From assembly GCA_008508345.1 (NCBI GenBank), contig QNGE01001300.1, forward strand, positions 1 to 64,000: a DNA stretch of 64,000 bases, written 5' to 3'. This DNA is from Paragonimus westermani (lineage: Eukaryota > Platyhelminthes > Trematoda > Plagiorchiida > Troglotrematidae). The translations under genes and the position numbers were made by a program. Positions 11,482-23,900 of the stretch are shown here, piece after piece; position 1 is the stretch's first letter, and every line of letters starts with the position of its first letter. The notes beneath the pieces were generated by a model. It was given only the letters and a program-made list of their open reading frames with translations, ran no database searches and was not told the DNA's origin.

Positions 11482-11991
11482 GAGCGGGAAATGGAAGCGA
11501 ATATCCCGTATGCGTTCGCCACAGAAAATGATGGTGTGACCGAACTGTCTTCCGGCAAGTTAGCCAGCATGTCACAGGAAACCTACCATTACCTAATGCA
11601 GCTTCATTTTCTAAATTGTACCAACAACGGTTCCTTGCTTGAAGCAAAAATTGTCTTGTCTCACCAATTAGAGCTTTTCCTGTCGGTCACTGCTGCAGAA
11701 CTAACAACTCTTTTAATTTAACAATTCTGGGAGTAGCACCTAACTTATTTTAGTAAGGGCTTCCTCACTTGTACCAACGACCATTTGCTGGACAACAAAA
11801 TCGATGTTTCACCAATGTGTGATCTTTACAAAGTGTGCTACGGTCTACTGCTTATCACACAAACTGAAAATGTGTCTTCTACTGCCACAAGCCAAGGCCA
11901 TAGACATTCTTGTAATATGGTTACAACTGTGCACACAAAATATTCTTGTGGGTTCGATACACCCCTCAAGGCTCGAGTACAGCATAAATGA
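11482..11991 (+). other. Low-stop reading frame, possibly a helicase-like transposon relic
   Basis: One frame runs for about 170 codons with only two stops, a TAA at 11719-11721 and a TAG at 11734-11736. Its start reads CEREME, then FATENDGVTELSSGKLASM and, after a gap, HFLNCTNNGSLL. This loosely resembles the A-x-x-N-x-x-V-x-x-L-N ... EFLNSL-x-x-x-G order near the C-terminus of PIF1-like helicases in Helitrons and related elements. No Walker motifs are in view and the second half matches nothing. I treat it as an unidentified, perhaps once coding, segment. Confidence 0.22.
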
Positions 11992-14900
11992 AGACATTCT
12001 CAACAAAATCATCCCTTCTGTCTTTCCATAAACTGTATACATACACTTTCTCTCCATTCGTTGCACCCGTCTGACGAGTCACAAGTTCCGTGTGATTTGA
12101 TCGTTGGTCCTTTACTTCATTCTCTCTCGACCTCCACTTAGTGGTAACTGTAAAACTGTGTAAGAGTACTTAAATGAAAATGCTTTATTCTCAGGGTAGA
12201 GAAGTGGCTGCGGAATTAATGATTAAAGGATGTGAGAAACAGTCAACTCGAATCAAATTAAGGGGCTGAAATGGAGAATTCGCTAATCAGAATTTCCGCT
12301 CAAAGCTCGTTTTTCCTTCTAACTTCCATCGAATTTCGGTTGCTAATAGCTACTAATATGTCATTGATTGACCTGGTTCGTAGTATCAGACAGAAATTAC
12401 ATATTACACCACGAGCAAGAACCTACCTGTGAACATGACTGAAGTAGAATTTACAGAAAGAATTTCCAATATCAATTTTTTGACTCTGCCTTCTTTTTTT
12501 ACAGAAACCGATGGAAGCGCTTGGTTTTTTGCTCGGTAAGCACTTTTCAAAAGTAAATTTGGACCACCTTCCAACGAATGGCAATGCCAGCTTCAACAAA
12601 ATTGCGATACTATCAGTCATGTAAATGCCGCCCGTCCTACTTATTCATACTATAAGGTACAATAGTTTTGACTCGAATTGTTTGGCCGATGGACTCAGCC
12701 GGATGCACATATTATAGGATTCTTAAAGACTGCTGAACAGTCCGTATAAAATTTTTGAATAATTTGAAGGCGTAAAAATTTGTTGACAGGGTACTCAAGT
12801 GTCCCACGAAGAATGTGAAGAAATTGGAAGAGGGAAAAGGAAGATGTGGATATTTCTTCATCTTTCTACTTCGAAACGTCTGCAGAACTGAATTCCACAG
12901 GTTTTTCTACTTACTTACTTATGAGAACAGTATACTCAAAAACTTCAAAATAACCAATTGTTTTACAAAAGTTTCGGTTTATCGGTTGCTGTGGTCCACC
13001 ACCTACTCCATATCCAGGATACAAACTATCCCCGTATATCTTCTGAAGCAATTACATTATGAAAATGTCAGGTGCAAAATTGTAAGTGTTTTTGTCCCGT
13101 TTGGTTCTAAAATCGGTGTTACGTGCAAGCATTTCATACTCCTAGCTACAATGAAGAAAAACCATGATGTCTCACGGTATCTGTTTCCGCACTGCTCCAC
13201 TCTGTCAGCTTGGACATGCAACGAAAACTGCTTGGAAACTCAGTATTAATAATCAACATCAATACCATGATGACGATAACCCTACTGATTATCGTTTATG
13301 AACAAGCAAGAGCAGACAACCAACAGCTTCAGCACTGTGCATTTTTCGTGCTTCTGACTTTGGATATGACATGGAAGACGTTATTGCCAATATTTGTAGA
13401 TATCATGGAATTCGTCCGACTTCGGAGTATGCTCCCTCCCTCCCTCCAGAACGTTACAGTACAAGTCACTGGAAAAGCAAAAATATGTGTCCCCGCAAGA
13501 TAACTAGAGAAGACATAGCACACCAGTTCTTATGCGTCATTGTTTTTGAGGGAACCGCAAAGATTACCAGCTTTTGGATCGTGTATCAGATCGAACCAAC
13601 AAAGTGTGGAGCTATTTAAGGCTAGCGATACAGGACTAGTGTCCAGTCTATAAAATGAAACTATATGATGGTTAACTTTGTAATACACTAGCTGTAACTA
13701 GTGAAAATTTCCTCTGAATACTTAGGGCTGCTGGGGCGTTCAGAGTGCCAAAGTTGGGCCGTGATTTGATAAGGACAGTTGATCTGTTAGATACGACGCA
13801 GGTTAATCCAATCAATATGCATGCGAGGAAAAGGGTGATTAGTTACTCAGAAAATAACCGTACAAATTAAGTCTTCTGAAATATTCATTTTAATCCGTAA
13901 TAGGATGGGAGCGATTTATCTGCCTAGGTTATTCATAGATATGTGATACAGAAAGCGCTGGAAAAATTGGTTTGATGACTACCAAATTAAGTTTCAATTA
14001 TTTGAACGTGAGCAGTTCTGCAAGAAAAAGGAGCTTGCGCAAAAATCTGCGCCAGACTTAATAGAAAAGTGTTATTTGTCTTGTGTACACAAAGGATTGG
14101 TAAACATATATGCACAAGAAATTTGATAGTATCCCATTAAATCTGTACATCAATAGGGGAGCTTTCAAACTTAAAATTCACTGATTTACACTAATTCTGT
14201 TCTGTTTTGGACTACCGGCAGTGTGTACAGACAAATTTTAGTTAATTCAATCCAAGTTTACACAATCATCACACAGACGAATTTTGATATCGCATACAGA
14301 ATGAGCGGATAAATTAATGAAGGGATGTTTTTCTGGACATCGGACGCAAAAGGGAAATATCAGTGACACAACGCTTAAATCGAGGCGGAGTTCATCGTAA
14401 TAAACTCAACGGAACCTAATGTGGCTTGCAGCTATCAGCGAATCTTCTCCTAGTCAAACACAAATGAAGTCTGAAGTTGTTAATGGTGCAATTAGCCGCA
14501 CAAACCTTAGATTACTAACAATTTTATTTGCTTGTTCTGAAAGATTCACACTCTGAAATGTTACACCTTCACGTTATATATCGGTTACCCACTTCACCCA
14601 GGGCAGAAATTACAGAATTTTTGGCGCGAGTTTGTAGAACAGCCAAAACTGCACAAGGTGTTTTGCTACCATTGCTTCTCCTAGAACCCGTTGAGTGTAA
14701 AAGCAGACATCGGTAAGAAAAGTCAGATCTAACAATGCCTAGTGATTGAGGCTGAAAAACTATCCGTAATTGTGAGTCTCAGGTGGGATGCCACAGATAC
14801 CAAAACGTTGTGTTGAAGCGTTACATTGCTGCGTACTGTTTCACGTTCATAACTAATAATCCTATTTAATATACACCATCATTTTATGGAAACGCACACA

Positions 14901-17900
14901 TCATCTATTAACTATGGCAATCAGGTAGCAATATAGATTTTGGCGGCCGATAACCCAAATTTCATTTTTTTTAAATCGCCTTATAAGCATTTTGCTGTGT
15001 ACTCAATTAATGAAAAACCTCCCACACTATTTCTTCAGCACCATCCACTTCCGTCAGAAGACTAAGACCGAACAAACCAAACTCTTTCAACGGAAATTGA
15101 TAAGTTTGACAACAAAGAATGGTTATTTATTAGCGCAACTCCCTACGAATCAGTGTAATTTTATTGGAGACAAACGGTCGTTCACTGGGTCGATATTTTG
15201 CTAAAATATATGGCAGCTTCTAATTAGTGCCGTGCTTCCAACAACTAATAAACTTGACTCAATACCTCTTGGCTAAACGTATCTCTTGACATCATATTTA
15301 TGAATGAGGAATGAAGATAAGTTTTTGATTTAGAGTCTACAAATGAAATGTTGGTTAAGCACTTCTTGCGAATTCTTTTTATACTGCAAAAACTGTTTGA
15401 ATGCCAGACACATGTGTGACGGTTCACTGAGTAATCAGCTGCTTCAGTTTAACACACTCATTGTTCAAACAAAACGCAAACGCTGGTAAGTATAACTATT
15501 CTGCAAATTCTGTGTACACGCACACAACTGCAAAATCGCGCAACACTCTGTCGCAAGAAAGAAGAGGACAGCGTTTACACTCGGGTCAAGGTGCCGGGCT
15601 TCTCTCTTTTTCCAGCATGCCAATCCATGTTATACTGATATATGTTTAGTCTGGCTGTCACAGTGTTGACGACTGTTCTCGCTTAATTTCTGGAAGTTAT
15701 CGGAACAGTGAATGAGATTCAATGTGCAACAATTTGTACATCATTCACACTATGTATCGCTTGTGCATATTCCGCAGAGAAAAGTCGCAAACGTGTTCAG
15801 CTTCAATAGAACGACGGTTTTGTACAACCGCCTATAAGAGCCATGCTAAATGGGTAAAGAGGACATTAATATCTCTCGTGGTTGACAGATAACGAACAAG
15901 TTGAAAATGCTCTCACTTTGAAGGCCATCAGGTTATCAAGATTTTTGAATCATTCTGCAATACTCAGAGGACGAACCTTCGTTTACTCAGTTAACAGGTA
16001 AATGTTATTCACAGTGCTGTAGGAGTAGACAGTGCGTATAAACTGAAGCGAACCAGCAGATCAAAATGGACAGACCTCAGAACTCTATTAAGTTTTTGGC
16101 TGCCATTGATTAAGTTGTTCAAATCTTAAGGACTTTGGTTGTTTCCACTCGACTAATACGCACAGCATACCAACTGATGTTTTATCCTGGCGATGTACAA
16201 GAACTCTGCGGCCAAGTCGACAATACCCTGCTTCAGTTAAGTGTGAAAATAGGAAATTGCTGTGAGACAACTTGGTCCTTATCAACAAAAAGCAGGTCCC
16301 ACTTGCCCCTTCGTTTTTATGTACTGAATTGCCACCATCGTTTGGCGAATTCCTGTCCTGCCATCTTCAGTATGGCATTTTACGTCCCCGTAACCTGTTG
16401 TTAACCCGAGAAAACTCGGCCTTTCGTTTGCACTAAGAAGTGAACACATGTGCGACACTAGCTTAAGTTCACCCACAGCAGTCAGCAGTCACTGTGAAAG
16501 CAAAACAGCCAAATAGGTCGATAAAACAAAATGCACCACTTGGTGGTTTTTAAACGTGTATGTTACTTGTGGACTTCTGAATCGAGAAGTGATTTCATCT
16601 ATACATAGATGTAAGCATAAGTGCGTATGCATTTCGAGCAAGATGTCCTATGATAACTTGACCAGATTTGTGGATTTGTTCACTAAGTGCCTTTCCTAAA
16701 ATGTCGATAATCTTGTCTTATGCTCTTTCATTATTTTCAGAAACGTTTTGTTGAATTGTTTGAAATATCACACCTTCATTCCTGTGGAAATAAACCTGTC
16801 TATTCAAGCTTGTCTATTCACTTGAAATAAAGGGAGGATAAGGGGGCACATTAGGATAAGAAGCCATTCAACACACACTACATAGTTCCACAAATTTTAA
16901 AGCCAATTTGTAAGTATTGTGTCCAGCAGCAAAATTCATTCTTATCCACGATACCACAAGGCTTAGTCATCTCCGTGGTGTCTAGACTTTTGTGAACAGG
17001 TTAATATAATATCATTACTTGTCTGTCAGTGTACATTTGATAACCTTTGTACAGGAACTTCATGGTTCAAGAGCATCCAACGTAAGCAAGCACCAATGGA
17101 CGTAAAGGGTTGACCTTGGATGTTATTGAAGAGTTGCAATATAAATTACTTCCTACAGTAACATTAAACACAATAAACCCTGTGTAGTTCCACGAAGTTC
17201 AGCTGCGTCCACAAGTTTATGTTGCCGGAGTACCTATTCCATCACTGAAGACAGTTTATTTTCAAGGTTAACTCAAATTTTGTATACAGATACATGCGCA
17301 AAACTGGATGATATCTGTATCATTGTTTCAAACGACATTTTCCAGTAGGCTCGGAACAATGCATGTACCTAGATGTATGACGCAACAGCAGTGGGCCCCT
17401 GATAAGTTATCAATGTCGCGTCGGTATATATTGAGCAGTATTCACGTTTATTCATGAGTTTTAGATATTGACCACCTCATTTTGAAAAAAGACATTAGAC
17501 ATGAGTTACCGAGTTTTGTTGTTTACCGGGGAGTTGAAGCCCGGCTCATTTGAAATGGACCCTGATTCCACCTAGTGCACGTTCTGTCTGGTCTCAAGTC
17601 TATCGGTCACTGGAATACCATGCGACTGGTGCAGTTGTTAGCAGTGTATCAATCAAGATATACATAATCACCCATATTTGGACATGGGGACAAACTGTGA
17701 ATCCCAGGGACGGTATCAAAAACCAATTGCTGTTTCCTTCTAGCATGCCCCTGAAAGCTTTTCACATAGTTCCAGGTGTACATCTGGCAACCTGGAGGAA
17801 GTAGATGTTTGCAAATAAATTATCAGACACACAGCAGAGAACACGTTTGGTTTCTGAAAGCATTTACGTTAACCCCAATGTTACATATATGCCCACCTTG

Positions 17901-18496
17901 AAGTACTGTTTCGTGGTGACAAAGTGATTTACATTCCAGCCGATAAAGTAGAACACTAGTAGGACCGCTAAAGTGTTAAAACTCTTTTATCTTTCAAGCT
18001 GATGTAAAACTGATGGGGAAATTCTGCAAGGTACGTGCGCCGGCGATCTCCAGGTCAGTTACATGGATGCTGTTCCGGGCAGGAAAAATACCTTGATTCC
18101 ATTCAAAAATAGTTCCATATTCTGATGACATCTTGTGTGCTTTCCGTTTATTCACTTAGATCTTACGTGTAGAGAGGAAATTGGATTACACTTCAGTTTG
18201 AATGCAACATACAAGTAAACAAATAATGAACTCAAACGACTAAAAATAGGCAAATGAATGATCTTGTTTTCATTCAAAATTGACTGCATTCAAATTTTGT
18301 AAAGGGCTTTTTAGACAATACGATATGCAAAACAATACCGCGGTTATGTATGCTTCAAAGCGAAAACACAAAAAATGAGGATAATCGAGCATAGTTCTGA
18401 TTTTTTAGACTGCAATAACAGCACGCCGTAAATATGGTACCGCTGCCTTATACTTTGTGGCTTCGTAGGGTTTAAATGTCAAAACGTAGTTCTGTG
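11992..18496. other. About 6.5 kb with no recognisable gene
   Basis: The longest frame is 12815-13249 (+, 144 codons), rich in Phe, Lys and Tyr. Overlapping frames follow at 13210-13503 and 13371-13619. None shows a domain or clear membrane topology that I would defend. A (CTCC)n run lies at 13432-13447 and TACT repeats near 12907-12920. Frames on both strands near 16088-16476 overlap each other and look like chance. Confidence 0.5.
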
Positions 18497-18620
18497 TCGA
18501 GTCTAGTGCTTCTTTTCGAAAAAGGCTATCTGGAAAGTCTATCTGAGTGCAAACGCTGCGAGCAAATGTAAATGATAGTCAACTCGAAAATAAAGCAAAT
18601 CCCCGACTAGTCATCAGTAA
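18497..18620 (+). mobile_element. SINE copy, 5'-truncated inside the hammerhead
   Basis: The copy starts at TCGAGTC, the loop and cleavage triplet of the ribozyme seen complete at 59729-59773. It continues TAGTGCTTCTTTTCGAAAAAGG and through a body ending CCCCGACTAGTCATCAGTAA. The whole stretch aligns with the minus-strand copy at 59505-59632, with scattered substitutions. The tRNA-like head and the ribozyme core upstream of the loop are absent, and the flank before 18497 does not resemble the SINE. It is non-coding and cannot self-cleave. Confidence 0.75.
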
Positions 18621-19940
18621 TCTGTGTAAACGAACTAAATACTTGGCTAAATTCAGGCATAAAATTGGGGGAGGGAATTTACACAGGTATATAAAGTAGA
18701 TTACACTTTTTTGTCATTGGTTCCATGGTTCCATTATAGGAAAGTTCCCACAGATGTGAACGATTGCCAGATGGTGAACAAGAAAACGGCACCCATAAAT
18801 GAGTTCACCAATGAGAGTGTCAAGCAATCTACCTCGACTGGTATCAGTCTATAGTAGATGCATAACTACCTCTCGGCCATATTTTGAATGAACGTCGGTT
18901 GTAAATTGTCAAAAATAAGACTGAAAGTTGAAGAAAATCAGCAAATATAAAGTAATTGCTAGCATAGATATGACATTGCGTGCGCTGTGTGGTTTCTTTT
19001 CTGTGGGAACCCTGTTCTGAAATCGACAGCGTACAGAAAAAAAATATTCGGCCTGAAGTTAAGGGAAAGATTAAACGAACCAGCAAATTTGTATAGTTCT
19101 ATTGTAATATAACAACATGTACAGTTTTGAGATAACGACCTGCTTTGCAAAAGTTTCCACCACCTCCTCTGAAAGTAGTTATATCAACAAACCAGGGTAG
19201 TTGTACAAAACTCATATACGAAAATGTGCTATCCGTTGTTTTGCAGAGGATTCATGCTAGAATTTGAAGTGCACATGAACCACGAATAATGTGATATTCT
19301 TGGCTCATAAGGTTGACCAACTGATTCAAATGATCAGTCATAATTGCACATGGTAGTATTCGCCATTTTTCCATGTTCTAAAGTCTGTAGACATTCGAAT
19401 CAGTCAAAGAAATCTGAACACAGGAGTACATTCGAGAAGATCAAAGGTTTGTATTAATATAGACTACATGGGTTCAGACTTATCGAACGAATTCCGACAT
19501 CCAAGCTTTCGTCTGTAGCCACGCTTTGCCAATTATTGCGACGATTTCCTCTGTTTTATCTGGGATTCCAAGCTCTTATGTGGAAAATGAAACATCACAC
19601 CAAAATAGCCAATTGGTTTTCCTTAATTACCTGCTGTGTTAGACGACGATGACAGATATCAAAAGAAGTATGATTTTGACAGACATCTTGATTTGTGTAA
19701 TGTAGGGCAATTTAACTTTGAAAACATTCTATCAGTTCGTTGATGACCTCAGAATTATTTAAATATACATTTATTGATTTAACTTATATTTCACTAATGG
19801 TGGTGTTCACTATGAATGTGGATGCGCGAGAAGTGTTTATTAAACTTCTTGCTATAAGCCAGTTTTGAGCAACGGCTATTCTATCATCCTTACCGCTCTC
19901 ATTCACTGCTTATTTGAAGTGGAAATTTTTTTCACAAAAA
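18621..19940. other. No recognisable gene
   Basis: Two overlapping minus-strand frames (18844-19086 and 18959-19150) are short and hydrophobic, without family resemblance. A small direct repeat, GGTTCCATGGTTCCA, is at 18718-18732 just upstream of a short plus-strand AT-rich patch. Nothing else stands out before the PLE 3' UTR. Confidence 0.45.
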
Positions 19941-19948
19941 GCATTGTA

Positions 19949-19988
19949 TACGGAGCAAGCTCGTTTTCAATGAGACAGCATCAGGCTT
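19949..19988 (-). ncRNA. Hammerhead-like motif in PLE 3' UTR, copy B
   Basis: On the minus strand CTGATGC (19978-19984) is followed by nine bases and GAAAACGAGCTTG, identical to copy A over GAAAACGAGCTTG, then CTC where copies A and D have TTC. The last A of CUGANGA is C and the stem I bases no longer pair, so this copy is clearly degenerate. It lies downstream of the endonuclease remnant on the same strand, as in copy A. Confidence 0.35.
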
Positions 19989-20029
19989 AATGCATCGCAT
20001 TCACATCAGAAAATTTTCAGAGAAAATCT

Positions 20030-20330
20030 TGACGGGGATAAACGGGGAACGCGTGATTAATGAGGTAAGTCAATTCAATGTCACACCGAAGTCAAGTGAC
20101 CATATGAACAGTGGTTGCTGACAGAATAACAGGGTGTGGGGTTGGTCGAAGCAGATGCAACGCCCGAACGAAATGTTACTGAACGCGCAGGCTGTGTTGT
20201 ACAGGCAAACTTCAACATCAGCTGTGGACAATATCCTACGCGCCACTACTCTCGACTGGGTGGACTTAACTCGGTAGATTGCGCTAAATGTGTCCGTTGC
20301 ATTGGCAGAGCGACTCGAATCCACAAAATA
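20030..20330 (-). pseudogene. PLE endonuclease C-terminal remnant (left arm of an inverted pair)
   Basis: The minus strand reads VDSSRSANATDTFSAIYRVK, then ILSTAD-VEVCLYN. After a one-base phase change it reads SLRVQ, a TAA, HFVRALHLL, and reaches the conserved 3' UTR start (GTGACATTGAATTGAC, equivalent to 3180-3195). Compared with 2935-3171, STAEA has become STAD with one codon lost, removing or moving the conserved Glu. The N-terminal GIY-YIG half is missing. It is a close relative of the plus-strand copy at 20699-20960 and shares its frameshift, which supports a single ancestral defect. The two arms face away from each other, about 370 bp apart. Confidence 0.72.
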
Positions 20331-20475
20331 TCTACCCGAAGAGGGTCATAGACACAGCCAAGCAAAAACGGAGTAAAAGGGACATGTTGTATCTAGCGAA
20401 AAATGAAACTGTATTGAATTACCTCTCGAGGACAACACGTTAGCCAAAACTGTCACACTTAGACTCATGATGACG

Positions 20476-20960
20476 GTTACTAAAATATTTAAGGTTGCTA
20501 AATTATGTATCCACCTCACGAACAATCCATTTTTGCGCCCAATCATAAAAGATAATAAGCTTATTTGTGCACCCGCCCTCTGTACATACCTCTTCACCAC
20601 TCGTGTTGACGCTTATCTGAACCGGCCAGTGAACTTCACGCAGCTTGGTCCTGTAGTAGATTAACGCAATCTGTCAATGTTGCCATACTATCGCTTCTGC
20701 TGGATCCGAATCACTCTGTCAATGCGACGGACACATTTAGCCCAATCTACCGAGTTAAGGTCACCCAGTCAAGGGCAGTGACGCGTGGAATTCTGCCCAC
20801 AGCTGAAGCTGTTGAAGTTTGCCTGTACGACTCAGCCTGTGCGTCCAGAAACATTTCGTTCAGACTTCGCATCTATTTCGGGCAACGCCACACCCTGTTA
20901 TCCTGTCAGCAGCCACTAATCAAATGACCTCATTAATCACCCGCTCCCCGTTTACCTCTT
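20476..20960 (+). pseudogene. PLE GIY-YIG domain with catalytic core deleted (right arm of inverted pair)
   Basis: The linker VTKIFKVAKLCIHLTNNPFL and KDNKLICAPALCTYLF leads into the domain. The segment corresponding to TCSCGTSYVGR in the copy at 2703-3255 is then missing (deletion near 20593-20600), with a phase change. The continuation, RRLSEPASELHAAW, TQSVNVAIL, LDPNHSVNATDTF and ILPTAEAVEV, is intact enough to align throughout. A second phase change after VCLYD (near 20830) puts LSLCVQKHFVQTSHLF in another frame, the same place as in the inverted partner. The conserved Glu of AEA is present, but without the GIY-YIG core no nuclease activity is possible. The 3' UTR match ends near 20960 and there is no hammerhead-like motif. 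Confidence 0.75.
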
Positions 20961-23900
20961 TATGGATTCAAGTTTGTTTGACTTGGTTTTTGCTTAGTTA
21001 TGATTGAGACTGATGTCATTTGTAATCGCTCACACTTGCAGGTTTTTTACGTGATGCTCCCTCTTAAGCTGTTGGTTCTCTATCAGTTTAGTCTGAATTT
21101 GGTCACATCAAGTAGAGATAGGTTCTACTGAACCTATAACTCATTGCTTTACTAGCCGAAGCTCCCATCCGTCCGGTCATCGTCTAGGTGAGTGTGGGTT
21201 ATAATGTGGACATCTTCATAGTTTATGCGAAACCTACTCGCATTCCAATAGTCTGGTTGAACAAGTTCCCTCGCGGATTACATCATGTTCTTTCTCATTG
21301 GGTTTCTCTCGTTCCGAGCTAATTCAAGTATCATATAAATATGAGCATCGTGTACCTGTAGGACTGGTTATGTCGAGTTACTTAACGTCTGCGACTACGA
21401 TTTTTGCATTCCGGTAAAACTAACTCCTTTCTTTACTTGAATAACAACTCAGTCATAAGTTGTTTGGTTTTTTCCTTAATTCACTATATTAAACAAGATA
21501 TCAACCCACCTAACACAATACCAGTTTACTCATTTTACAGCAGATATTTATGACTGAGAATTCGGGCACATTTTGAGTGAATTTATATGTCAACAAAACG
21601 CTATAGCACTGTCAATCTTGTTTATTTATGATTTACTTGTAAGTCCTATGAACACACGGAAACTGCTGACACTCAACGGAATATTCTATCCACAAACTAT
21701 ATTAGTGTCATTCCGAAATGAGTTTTTTTTATAATTTTATACTTTACACGTGTCTTACCTTGGGCCAACCCGCTAGCTACCAAAGCGTCTCTGCGTTAAG
21801 TCAACAGATTTTTAGCCATATTAACTGTTCTAATAATCATGAAAAACATTTAATGCTGCGCGTTCTCATTCAGTAATTCAAAAGACTGTACTTATCATCT
21901 TCCAACGCGGTACGTTACGTATTCAAGAATAGCTACCAATAACACCGCAAACGAGTAAGCTATGATACGACGGTTAGATCATCTCACAACCTCACAATGT
22001 GGCACTTCGTGCACAGTATATGGGTTAAGAAGTACAGCGCGTTTAGGCTATCCGCAGTAGTAACTGTAAACTTGAAACAGTCGCACTAGTTACGTAACAC
22101 GCAGACTGCTTATACGAACTCATTACTACGTTTGACTTTTGTTTACAGTGGCCATACTGTTATGAGGTTGTCCAAAGACAAAAATGACTCAAGTTTGCCC
22201 CTTTGTTTAAAAATGTGCTTAAATTCAGTTGAATACACGAAATAAGGTTTCACAGCATTGTCCCCCAAATGGATTTTGCTTAGGCTACGCGAATTCTGAA
22301 CAGTTTTCATCATTGTTCCCATTCACATATTTCCAATTTGAAAATATTGACATGTAACTTAAATCTGGGTTAGTATATATCTTATTCAGGTTTCATAGTT
22401 CTAAGGCATTAGTAGCAGCGATCAGGAAAGCTGCGGAGAGTTAGTTTTATATATGATATTTTTTAATAAAATTATTTAACGCAGCCACATGAGAAATGAG
22501 ACGACCAGTTTACAGTCATAATAAACGCGAAGATATGTACGCGTGTGACTAAGTGAAAAGCAGACCCTATATATTTATATCACGTTCACTAGCTTGGCGA
22601 TTATGGAAAATATTCACTTTGATTTCTGACTTCCTGATGACATCCAATCTTGTGCTTCGTATCACATGTAGACGAACACCAGTGTGTTTATCAGACCTCA
22701 AGTAGATGTACTTAGCTTGCGTGTATGATGAACTTCAGGATTCACACAATCCAGAGCATCTCGTTTTTGGAACTCAAAAATGTAAAACCAATTTAACAAA
22801 TCAACATGCTTTTCTCTTCCGTTTGTATAGAAATATCAGCCCAATTGCCTGTGACGTGTTAAGTTCTAGGGTGACTTAAATTTATCTTTAAGCATTCTAT
22901 GAAACGGTTGTGCGCGTCGTAAACTGTTGTGTTGTAAGTACATAACTCAAAAATCTATCTGAGGTTTTGGCCAATCGGAATTCAATTGTTTCAGTTTTTG
23001 TGCATGGTTGATTTTGAAAAATTGTCGTCGTGTTGTCTTCTAATATAATATGCAGGCAATGTACTTGCCTTTTCCATAATCGGGCTGAGTTAAACTTCTG
23101 TCGACCGTTTAGCTTTTTTGAGTTACATAAACTAGCAACGGTAACAAATTTGTGGTCAGTCGAATTGTATATCCTTATCAACTTCCCTCGGTTTCACCAC
23201 ATTGAAGAACAAAATGCTACCCCACTCAAGCCGTGTAAAACGTATTCCTCCGGGCATGTGTGACAATAGAAATCGGGCGTAAATCGTTCACACTATCCAT
23301 AGGGACGGCAAGTAAATGGTATGTGATAGATAGCTAAACATTAGTAAGTCTTAAATAGGGGAACGAGATGAAAATCAGGTTGGGAAACTGCGAGCGGATA
23401 TCTGTGAGACAAGCTATTTTCTGTATAATGCCCTATTGCATTTTGTCCCAGTATTAGGAAATAACGTCTTGATCTAGTTATCTATCTCCGTATATTTTCT
23501 AACTATATTTGGCCTAAAATACAGTCTGTTGTAAGTAAAACTAATATACAAGATAATTTGACTTTTGTATAGGTACGAATCAGGGTGTACAATTTGAACA
23601 ACGCGCCCGCAGGCGACCAACTCTTAATACGCTCAGCGTTTCGTCTGTTTCTACCGAATATCAGCAGGTCTGACGTTAACTGGCTACAGTGATGGACAAA
23701 AATTAGGCAGTGGAGTTTCCTGTGCTTAATATGTATAAACCACGCATGCGCAGTTGACAAAATGGGGCAGTCTCTTGAAACTTATCCAACAGACTAATAT
23801 CCAGGCTGTACTCACTATCGAAAGCCGGTCGACAATGAAAAACACAGACGCAGCGCGTTGACCTTTCTTACAGTGGTATTCACCCTTCAAAATAGTGTAC

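Noticed and set aside
11935..11975. GGTTCGATACACC, a tRNA T-loop-like string
   Set aside because: No acceptor, D or anticodon arms can be drawn around it.
13432..13447. (CTCC)n run
   Set aside because: Four units only, ordinary simple sequence.
20346..20600. 84-codon minus-strand frame between the two PLE arms
   Set aside because: It is the antisense of the plus-strand PLE linker, not a gene.
22634..22640. CTGATGA
   Set aside because: No stem I or II partners and no GAAA at a suitable distance.
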